From DATKCJ01 sp035513275 (GTDB taxonomy: Bacteria; Verrucomicrobiota; Verrucomicrobiia; Opitutales; Opitutaceae), in the NCBI GenBank assembly GCA_035513275.1, contig DATKCJ010000363.1, positions 1 through 10,316 of the forward strand: a stretch of 10,316 bases of DNA. Reading direction: 5' to 3'. Positions within the stretch are counted from its first letter, which is position 1. The number at the start of each line of letters is the position of its first letter. Below the pieces are notes generated by a model that was given only the letters and a program-made list of their open reading frames with translations, did no database searches and was not told the origin of the DNA. This document shows, in pieces, positions 4,881 to 10,316 of the stretch. Made by a program: the position numbers and the translations under genes.

Positions 4881-7286
4881 ATGCTCCCCGACCTGAAGTT
4901 TGCCCTTCGCTCCCTCGCCAAGTCCCCTGGCTTTTCCTCGATCGCCATTCTCACGCTCGCGCTGGGCATTGGCGCGAATTCCGGCGTGTTCAGCTACCTG
5001 AGCACGATGCTCGTCCGGCCGCTGCCGGTGCCGGAGGTGAGGGAACTCGTGTTCATCAGCGAGCACTCGCAGCAGGTGCCGGGCATGTCGGTCGCCTGGC
5101 CAAACTATCTCGACTGGCGCGACCGCCAGAAGAGTTTCACGCACCTTGGAGTCATGCGCGGCCAGAGTTTCAACTACCTCGGCCCGGTCGAGACCGAGCG
5201 GATCAATGGCGCGCAGTTCTCCCACGACATGTTTCCGGCGCTCGGAGTTGCACCGCGACTGGGACGTTGGCCCAATGCGGACGAGGACAAACCCGGCGCC
5301 GAGCGAACCGCCCTCATCAGCGAGGGTTTCTGGCAGCGCGCCTTCGGAAGCCGCACCGATGTGCTCGGCGAGAAGATCATTCTCAGCGGCGAGTCCTACA
5401 CTATCATCGGCGTGATGCCGGCGAACTACCGCTTCCCCAGCGGCAGCGCCGAGGTGTGGATGCCGTTCGGACTTTTCGGCGACTTGAACATGAACCGCGG
5501 CAATCACCCGGGACTCTACGCGATCGGTCGCCTCAAGCCGGGTGCGACGATCGAGACTGCGCGCGCCGACATGATCGCTTTGGCGAAACAGCTCGAGCAG
5601 GAATACCCGCAGACTAACACGGGAAACTCCGTCACGCTTCAGCCCGTCGTCGACCGCGTGTTTGGTCAGGCGAAGACCGCCGTGTGGGTGTCGTTCGGCG
5701 CGGCGTTTGGCGTGCTGCTCATTGCATGCGCCAATGTCGCGAACCTCATGCTCGCCCGCGCCGCCGCGCGCTCGCGCGAGTTTGCCGTGCGCACCGCGAT
5801 TGGCGCCGGGCGCAGCCGCCTCATCCGGCTCGTGCTCGCGGAGAGCCTGCTGCTCGGAGTCGCGGGTACGTTGCTCGGTTTGCTCGTCGGCTACGGCACG
5901 ATGCAGGGCATCAAGACTCTCATCCCCGCCACATCGCCGTTCACGACGCAGGTGAGCATGGATGCAACGGTGTTCGCGTTCGCCGTGCTCGTCGGAGTCG
6001 GAGTCACGACACTCTTCGGACTCGTGCCGGCGTTTACCGGCTCCCGGATCAATCTCAACGAGGCCCTGTCCGCCGGCGGCCGTGCGGGCGGTGGACATGT
6101 GAGCACACGCTGGCGCTCCGTCCTCGTCTCGTGCGAATTCGCGCTGACGCTTGTGCTGCTGTTCGTCACCGGCCTGATGATCCGCACGATCTACAATCTC
6201 TATCAGGCGGATACCGGATTGAAGACCGAGCACATCGTCAGCTTCGGCTACGTGATGCCCGGCCGCGACTGGACTGAGCCTGAGAAGCGCATGCAATTGC
6301 TCGACCGCGCGCTCGAGCGGCTTCGCTCGCTGCCGGGTGTGACGCATGTCGCGCTCACGAACCCGCTCCCGCTCGCCGGCGGCGGCAACCAGACGGGCTT
6401 CATCCCCGAGGGCGTCGACGACCCGGGGCCGGGCAAGTGGTTCTCCACCGAGAACAACGCCGCGAGCCGCGACTACTTCGAGACGATGCAAATCCCACTG
6501 CTGCGCGGCAGCGGGTTCACCGACCAGGAGAAGGCGGATGACCCTCGCGTGTGCCTGATCGACACCCGGTTCGCCGAGACGCATTTCGCCGGTCAGGATC
6601 CCATCGGCAAGCGGCTCGTCTTCGGCGGGCATGGCAACCCGCCGAACTACTCGACGATCATCGGCATCGTCGGGCATGTCGAAAACTACGGCATCGGGCA
6701 GGACACGCGCGTGCAGCTCTATTTTTCCTACCGGCAGAACCCGCCAGGCTTCCTGTCATTCGTGGTTCGCACGACAATGGAGCCCGCTGCACTCACGTCG
6801 TCGATTCGCGCCGCGATGCGTGAGGTCGAGCCGACGCTGCCGATCTTCAACGTGCGCACGATGGACGAAGTGTTCGATTCCACCGTGACGAACCAACGCA
6901 TCATGCTGACGCTGCTGTCGGCCTTCGCAGGCCTCGCGCTGCTGCTCGCGGCGATCGGACTCTACGGCGTGCTCAGCTACATCGTCGGCCAGCGCACGCG
7001 CGAGGTCGGCATCCGCATGGCGCTCGGCGCGACCGGCGAATCGGTGCGAAACTTGATCATCGGCCAGGGATTGAAGCTCGCGCTGTTTGGACTCGTGTTG
7101 GGCCTTCTGGGCGCGATCGCGCTCGCCCGCCTCATGGGCAGCGTCGTCTATGGAGTCTCGGCCTATGATCCACTGAGCCTTGTAGCCGTCTCGCTGTTAA
7201 TCGTTGGGATCGGGATATTCTCGAGCTGGTTCCCCGCGCGCCGGGCCACGCGAGTGAATCCACTGACGGCGCTGAGAGCGGAATAG
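4881..7286 (+). CDS. ADOP-type FtsX/MacB-like permease 2 (orphan ABC transporter permease)
   Basis: An 801-aa protein of the same type as its upstream neighbour and close to the usual ADOP length of about 800. The head is LKFALRSLAKSPGFSSIAI.TLALGIGANSGVFS. Order: first membrane segment (~20-41), MacB-like core (~45-265), FtsX unit (~268-390, with CANVANLMLARAAARSREFAVR), membrane segment (~413-435), second core (~437-670), and second FtsX unit (~672-795, with GLYGVLSYIVGQRTREVGIRMALG), ending PARRATRVNPLTALRAE. The last 16 residues are identical to those of permease 1, while the cores differ widely, so the pair are diverged paralogues. It has no ATP-binding motifs and no ATPase gene nearby. 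The substrate is unknown. The ATG at 4881 opens the conserved head directly. The TAG stop runs into a GGGTCT heptamer array. Confidence 0.93.
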   Translation: MLPDLKFALRSLAKSPGFSSIAILTLALGIGANSGVFSYLSTMLVRPLPVPEVRELVFISEHSQQVPGMSVAWPNYLDWRDRQKSFTHLGVMRGQSFNYLGPVETERINGAQFSHDMFPALGVAPRLGRWPNADEDKPGAERTALISEGFWQRAFGSRTDVLGEKIILSGESYTIIGVMPANYRFPSGSAEVWMPFGLFGDLNMNRGNHPGLYAIGRLKPGATIETARADMIALAKQLEQEYPQTNTGNSVTLQPVVDRVFGQAKTAVWVSFGAAFGVLLIACANVANLMLARAAARSREFAVRTAIGAGRSRLIRLVLAESLLLGVAGTLLGLLVGYGTMQGIKTLIPATSPFTTQVSMDATVFAFAVLVGVGVTTLFGLVPAFTGSRINLNEALSAGGRAGGGHVSTRWRSVLVSCEFALTLVLLFVTGLMIRTIYNLYQADTGLKTEHIVSFGYVMPGRDWTEPEKRMQLLDRALERLRSLPGVTHVALTNPLPLAGGGNQTGFIPEGVDDPGPGKWFSTENNAASRDYFETMQIPLLRGSGFTDQEKADDPRVCLIDTRFAETHFAGQDPIGKRLVFGGHGNPPNYSTIIGIVGHVENYGIGQDTRVQLYFSYRQNPPGFLSFVVRTTMEPAALTSSIRAAMREVEPTLPIFNVRTMDEVFDSTVTNQRIMLTLLSAFAGLALLLAAIGLYGVLSYIVGQRTREVGIRMALGATGESVRNLIIGQGLKLALFGLVLGLLGAIALARLMGSVVYGVSAYDPLSLVAVSLLIVGIGIFSSWFPARRATRVNPLTALRAE

Positions 7287-7315
7287 GGTCTCGGGTCTAG
7301 GGTCTCGGATCTGGG
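7286..7315. repeat. GGGTCT(C/A) heptamer array at the permease 2 stop codon
   Basis: Three 7-bp units, GGGTCTC, GGGTCTA and GGGTCTC, and a decayed fourth (GGATCTGGGG), start on the last base of the TAG stop. It is low-complexity DNA of the same general style as the arrays after permease 1. Confidence 0.7.
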
Positions 7316-7336
7316 GTGGAGAATCCAGCGTCTGAG

Positions 7337-7411
7337 TGTAGCCCGCTGCGGAAGCAGCGGGACCTCCTCGTCGGTCCGCCCGGTGGTTCCGCGCGGACGG
7401 GAGGGTCTACA
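7337..7411. repeat. REP-like double hairpin, type B, copy 2
   Basis: The borders are TGTAG (7337-7341) and CTACA (7407-7411), which are inverted. The first hairpin is perfect: CCCGCTGC-GGAA-GCAGCGGG (7342-7361). A second is looser: GTCCGC (7374-7379) with GCGGAC (7393-7398). It shares TGTAGCCCGC at the left end and GAGG-TCTAC at the right with the element at 4669. The remainder of the 7287-7584 spacer shows no gene. Confidence 0.65.
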
Positions 7412-7584
7412 GACGGCGGCAAAGGCAATCGCTTTCATTCCGAAAACTACTCTCTGCGATAAAGCCTTCGACTGAATTTCGGGACATCATTCGCGGGATC
7501 GAAACCGTAGCCGCTCATTGCCAGAATGCAGGACTGCCGGGAAGCGTCCCGAGATATCGACCTGGAAAAATTCGATCTGCAGCC

Positions 7585-8145
7585 ATGCAAAATCTGAAGT
7601 CCGTACTGCGTAACCTTGCCCGGTCGCCGGGTTTCACTGGAGTCGCAATCGCCACGCTCGCACTCGGCATCGGCCTGAGCGCTTCGTCGTTCGGCACGGC
7701 GAATGTGTTTCCCGCCGGAGCCACCGAAGCCGCACCTGCGACTGACAAACCTGAGATCGTCCAGGCCGTGCTCGCCGCCAACGAGAGGCTCAACGACGCT
7801 GCCAGCCGGCTCGACACAGACGCCTTCTTCGCAGGCATCGTCGAATCCGACGAATCGAGGATCATCCAGGATGGACAGCTCTTTAAGACGCGCGCCGAGG
7901 CGATGGCCGCGGTGAGGGCCGGCTCGCAGGGTGTCGCCAAGGTCGAGCGTCGATTCGAGAGCCCGCATGTCGCCGTGCTCGCGCCGGATGCCGCGCTGCT
8001 CACCGCGGAGGGCACGACAGAGGTCACGCTCAACGACGGCCGGAACTTCGAGGTGCAGTTCGCGGTGTCGCTCGTCTTCGTGCTGCGCGACGGCGAGTGG
8101 AAGCTGCTTCACGGCCACTACTCCCTTCCCAATCCACAGCCATGA
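7585..8145 (+). CDS. chimera: ADOP-permease N-terminus joined to an NTF2-like/DUF4440 domain
   Basis: A 186-aa protein. Residues 1-37 (LKSVLRNLARSPGFTGVAI.TLALGIG) match the heads of the two upstream permeases, including the SPGF and TLALGIG motifs and the first membrane segment (~18-33). After SSFGTANVFPAG the permease similarity ends. A ~25-residue Ala/Thr/Pro-rich linker leads to a domain (~56-182) of the SnoaL-like/DUF4440 type: helix VLAANERLNDAASRLDTDAF, then DESRIIQDGQLFKTRAEAM, with the closing strands VSLVFVLRDGEWKLLHGHYS. NTF2-like folds bind small ligands or act as enzymes; the role here is unknown. The permease piece could now serve as a membrane anchor or signal. It lies 298 bp after permease 2. 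It may be a working fusion or a permease remnant; the open frame and intact domain favour a real gene. Confidence 0.8.
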   Translation: MQNLKSVLRNLARSPGFTGVAIATLALGIGLSASSFGTANVFPAGATEAAPATDKPEIVQAVLAANERLNDAASRLDTDAFFAGIVESDESRIIQDGQLFKTRAEAMAAVRAGSQGVAKVERRFESPHVAVLAPDAALLTAEGTTEVTLNDGRNFEVQFAVSLVFVLRDGEWKLLHGHYSLPNPQP

Positions 8146-8189
8146 AGATCCTGCTCCACCACCGCGCCGAAGGCACATTCGGCATCTGA
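8142..8189 (+). other. possible 15-codon linking ORF
   Basis: ATG at 8142 overlaps the TGA stop of the upstream gene (ATGA). The reading MKILLHHRAEGTFGI ends with TGA at 8187-8189, two bases before the ATG of the next gene (TGA-CC-ATG). It could be a translational relay or the remains of a gene start; chance is also possible. Confidence 0.25.
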
Positions 8190-8191
8190 CC

Positions 8192-8527
8192 ATGCGCGTG
8201 CTCGCAATCGAAAGGGAACTTCCCACAGTGCCAACGACCACGATGGAGCAGATTCTCCGCGTGGAGGCTGCATGCGTGTGGGATCTCCAAAAACGCGGGA
8301 TCATCCGCGACATCTGGTTCACGGCTGCCGGAAACCATGCAGTCATCATGCTCGAGTGCGGCAGTGTGACGGAGGCGCGGCAGCACCTGGCGATGCTTCC
8401 GCTCGTGCATGCCGGCGTGATCCGCTTCACGGTTCACGAGCTTCGCAGCTACGACGGGTTCGAGCGGCTCTTCGCACACCGGTTGTGTCCTGACTCGAGC
8501 ATGTCGAAAATGGCACCCGTGAAGTAG
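8192..8527 (+). CDS. muconolactone-isomerase-like small alpha/beta-barrel protein
   Basis: A 111-aa protein resembling dimeric alpha/beta-barrel proteins often annotated as muconolactone Delta-isomerase-like. Visible pattern: a first strand RVLAIERELP; a helix with MEQILRVEAACVWDLQKRGII; a strand RDIWFTAAGNHAVIMLEC; a helix SVTEARQHLAMLPLVHAGVI; and a last strand RFTVHELRSYDGFERLF. The phrase LPLV.AGVI.F.V is typical of that group. The last ~16 residues (HRLCPDSSMSKMAPVK) are an unconserved tail. No catechol-pathway genes are nearby, so the catalytic label should not be taken literally; it may be a small-molecule binding or monooxygenase-like protein. The start at 8192 fits the first strand; the longer open frame upstream overlaps the preceding gene in another frame. 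It probably shares a transcript with that gene (46-bp gap). Confidence 0.75.
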   Translation: MRVLAIERELPTVPTTTMEQILRVEAACVWDLQKRGIIRDIWFTAAGNHAVIMLECGSVTEARQHLAMLPLVHAGVIRFTVHELRSYDGFERLFAHRLCPDSSMSKMAPVK

Positions 8528-8554
8528 TCCCGCCGTGGGGCGCCGGCGCGCAAC

Positions 8555-8701
8555 TCACGGAACTGGTCGGCCCATCTTGGCAACTCGCGACTGGCTGGAG
8601 CCCAATCGCTGAGCCAGCTCGCTCTGCGAGAATCCGGCCTTTGTCAGCCTCCGCGCAATGTCTCCGCGAACGAGATACGCTTTTGCCCCGGCGCAGCCTC
8701 C
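8555..8701 (-). pseudogene. decayed XRE-type helix-turn-helix fragment
   Basis: On the minus strand a 48-codon stop-to-stop frame without a usable start reads YLVRGDIARRLTKAGFSQSE, then LAQRLGSSQSRVAKM, then GRPVP and a stop. The pattern R.LTKAGFSQSELAQRLGSSQSRVAK is that of the DNA-binding helices of XRE/Cro-type regulators and antitoxins. In such proteins SRVAKM is normally followed by E-x-G-D and a further helical part. Here the frame breaks off directly after the recognition helix. It is most likely a relic of a regulator or antitoxin gene; no toxin gene is seen. Confidence 0.55.
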
Positions 8702-8902
8702 TCAGGGCTCATGTTCGCGCGGCTGGCGGTCCAATGGCCTCGTGGTCCCGTAGTCCTTCGTTCCGAAAGCTGGTCCCACGAAGCGCTCCTCGGGTCGCCC
8801 CGGCTTGGGAGCTTTTTCCGGAACGGCGCTTGCCCGCCACGGTCTTCGGGTAATCCTGTATCGAGCGCCGAAACATAGGCGCGACCCGCTCCCCTCATAA
8901 CC
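8702..8902. other. non-coding spacer upstream of the DGQHR gene
   Basis: No convincing gene is present. Positions 8736-8756, read on the minus strand (GGACTACGGGACCACGAGGC), match 17 of 21 bases of the GGACGACGGGACCAAGAGAC block at 4521-4541. The GGGACCA low-complexity family is therefore present here in the opposite orientation. No clear promoter or ribosome-binding site could be assigned for the gene starting at 8903. Confidence 0.5.
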
Positions 8903-10033
8903 ATGAGCATGATTGCCACCCAGATTCGCCAGAAAGACGCGATATTCTACTTCGCTTCCTGCCCCTCGGAGAAACTCCTGCAACAAGTCCGCTTCATCAG
9001 CCGGTACTACGACGAGGAGGGCGGAGCCATCAAGGCCGAGGGCGCGCCCGCGCAGGACGATGTCGCGCAGTTCATCAGCCGCGTCGAGCGCAGCGACAAG
9101 GCGTTCCAGCGCGAGCTCTCGAAGGCGAAGATCGGCGCGATTCGGAATTTCTACGAGACCGCCGTGTCGCAGCCGCCGATTCCCGGCACAGTTCTCCTTT
9201 TCACGCCGCAGAAGCTGCGGTTCGATCCGAACAATGACGGCAGCGGGGTGGGGCGCCTGCAGGAGCCTGAGGAGAAATATCTGATCATCGACGGCCAGCA
9301 CCGGCTCGCCGCGCTCGAGTTCTACGAGCGCACGCATCCCGATGATGCGCGCAACATCAACGTCCCGTGCATCATCTTCGACGGTCGCAGCGACGACTTC
9401 GCGACCGAGATGTTCGTCATCATCAACAGCACGCCGACCCGCATCAACAAGAGCCACCTCATCGACCTCTACGAGCGCGTGTCGTGGGCGGAACCCGACA
9501 AGAGATTTGCCGCGCACATCACCGAGATGCTCTACCGCTCCGACGACAGCCCGCTGCAATACCGGATCAACCGGCTCGGCGGCCGCAGCATGAAGCAGAA
9601 GTGGATCCTGCAGGCCGAGCTCTTCAACGAGGTGCACCGCTGGGTGAAACTCGACTGGCGCAGCCTCGCGCAGACCGGCACCGACAAGCGCGCGGCCGCG
9701 GGCTACTACGAAGTCGTGCGCGATTTTCTCAAGGCGGCGGCTCGCGTGTGGGACGCAGGCTGGGGCGACCCGGGCTCGATGATCACCAAGCCGGTCACGC
9801 TGAAGGCGATGTTGCGCGTGTGCGCCGACCTCGCCGCCGTCGATCGCGAGCCGGCGGGAGATCGTGTCTCGCGCTGGACGGCGAAGCTTGCACCGTGGGG
9901 CGCACAAGCGCGCGAGTTTCGCAACGAAGGTTTCTACGAACGCTTCCCCGCGAAGGGACAGGTCGAGCGCGTCGCGAGAATCCACAAGGATCTCGCGCGC
10001 TGGGCCGGGATTCCGGTGCGCGGGCGCGGGTAG
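8903..10033 (+). CDS. DGQHR-domain protein (distant DndB/ParB-like family)
   Basis: A 376-aa soluble protein with no signal peptide. The diagnostic motif is YLIIDGQHRLAALEF (~126-140, D130-G-Q-H-R134), followed by FVIINSTPTRINKSHLIDLY (~171-190), the usual second conserved block of DGQHR proteins. DGQHR proteins include DndB, which controls DNA phosphorothioation genes, and many uncharacterised genes in defence or mobile contexts; the motif also recalls the ParB-type fold. Length is close to DndB (~365 aa). The middle third has LNRLGG-like sequence (YRINRLGGRSMKQKW); the C-terminus is Arg-rich (PVRGRG). No dndA, C, D or E, no helicase and no nuclease is in the window, so this copy looks solitary. 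Starts at 8903 or 8909 are both possible. The upstream HTH relic suggests past gene turnover. Function unknown; membership of the DGQHR family is well supported. Confidence 0.85.
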   Translation: MSMIATQIRQKDAIFYFASCPSEKLLQQVRFISRYYDEEGGAIKAEGAPAQDDVAQFISRVERSDKAFQRELSKAKIGAIRNFYETAVSQPPIPGTVLLFTPQKLRFDPNNDGSGVGRLQEPEEKYLIIDGQHRLAALEFYERTHPDDARNINVPCIIFDGRSDDFATEMFVIINSTPTRINKSHLIDLYERVSWAEPDKRFAAHITEMLYRSDDSPLQYRINRLGGRSMKQKWILQAELFNEVHRWVKLDWRSLAQTGTDKRAAAGYYEVVRDFLKAAARVWDAGWGDPGSMITKPVTLKAMLRVCADLAAVDREPAGDRVSRWTAKLAPWGAQAREFRNEGFYERFPAKGQVERVARIHKDLARWAGIPVRGRG

Positions 10034-10060
10034 GTGGCGGGCAAGGGGCCGACGACTAAT

Positions 10061-10188
10061 CCGTAGGTAGGAGCCCGCTTGCGGGCGATTGATTGATTTA
10101 GCTGCGGCTTCCAGCCGCAGTGTCCGACCATCTGCGGCAAGATGCCGCAGCCACGCGGAATCGCCCGCAAGCGGGCTCCTACCTTCGG
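10061..10188. repeat. REP-like inverted-repeat element, copy 2 (intact)
   Basis: The arms at 10061-10090 and 10159-10188 are inverted copies matching at 29 of 30 bases, and perfect over the 24 bases starting GTAGGAGCCCGC at 10067. Between them are two perfect hairpins: CTGCGGCT-TCC-AGCCGCAG (10102-10120) and CTGCGGCA-AGA-TGCCGCAG (10132-10150). The left arm is identical over 24 bases to that of the element at 1621. It begins 27 bp after the DGQHR stop codon and could also act as a transcript end, though no T-tract follows. Confidence 0.85.
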
Positions 10189-10300
10189 AAGGTAGCGCGC
10201 CCCACGCCGAGGGGCGCGTCACAAGCCCGGTGGGGCACCGGGCCTACACGACGGCGAACTTGGCGTTCGTCCGCAAAGTTGCGCGGGTCTTCGACCCGCG
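10179..10300. repeat. run of four further perfect hairpins
   Basis: Directly after the REP-like element come CTACCTT-CGG-AAGGTAG (10179-10195), CGCGCCCC-7 nt-GGGGCGCG (10196-10218), GCCCGGTG-GGG-CACCGGGC (10225-10243) and CGCGGGTC-TTC-GACCCGCG (10282-10300). None is followed by a T-run. The stretch between them and to the window end shows no gene. Confidence 0.7.
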
Positions 10301-10316
10301 TCGGCAAGTCAGAGAC

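Noticed and set aside
4782..6677. 631-aa open frame on the minus strand
   Set aside because: It is antisense to permease 2. Its SESESES stretch comes only from the hexanucleotide array, and the rest has shadow-frame composition.
8903..10033. Calling this gene dndB and proposing a phosphorothioation system
   Set aside because: Only the DGQHR and NSTPTR..KS blocks support relationship to DndB; no dndA/C/D/E genes are in the window.
8702..10222. 506-aa open frame on the minus strand
   Set aside because: It runs antisense through the whole DGQHR gene and both flanking repeat regions and has no domain. The opposite strand carries a clear family motif.

Overview
The window is about 10.3 kb of GC-rich bacterial DNA. 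The best guess for the source is Verrucomicrobiota, with Acidobacteriota as the alternative. This rests on two long 'orphan' FtsX/MacB-type permeases of the ADOP kind, intergenic DNA packed with low-complexity 'phrase-like' repeats and REP-like hairpins, and gene starts without Shine-Dalgarno sequences. No 16S rRNA or other phylogenetic marker is present, so the assignment is tentative.

Layout. A tRNA-Arg(CCU) lies on the minus strand at the left edge and lacks its last few 3' bases. About 490 bp of repeat-rich intergenic DNA follows. Then comes a minus-strand azurin-type blue-copper lipoprotein gene with a clear intrinsic terminator. Divergent from it is an HslR/Hsp15-like S4-domain RNA-binding protein gene (1197-1604). 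After a REP-like element come two large plus-strand ADOP-type permeases (1850-4453 and 4881-7286). They are separated by a 427-bp composite of inverted microsatellites, tandem repeats and hairpins. Another hairpin-bearing spacer leads to a 186-aa gene (7585-8145). Its first ~40 residues copy the ADOP N-terminus, but its body is a small NTF2-like/DUF4440 domain. A 111-aa protein of the muconolactone-isomerase-like alpha/beta-barrel type follows closely. A decayed XRE-type helix-turn-helix fragment lies on the minus strand at 8555-8701. The last gene (8903-10033) is a solitary DGQHR-domain protein, distantly DndB/ParB-like. The right end (10061-10300) is a dense series of hairpins that includes a second copy of the REP-like element.

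How the parts may work together. The two permeases are membrane proteins with large extracytoplasmic domains and no ATPase beside them. The third, truncated ADOP head on the NTF2-like protein suggests local duplication followed by loss or fusion within an ADOP cluster. The azurin-like protein would be an envelope electron carrier, and the S4 protein would act on ribosomal RNA or stalled 50S subunits; neither has an obvious link to the permeases. The DGQHR gene and the HTH remnant beside it are the only hints of a mobile or defence-related segment, but no partner genes are visible. I see no complete new multi-gene system. The most unusual items are the ADOP-head/NTF2 chimera, the orphan DGQHR gene, and the repeat architecture that fills nearly every gap.
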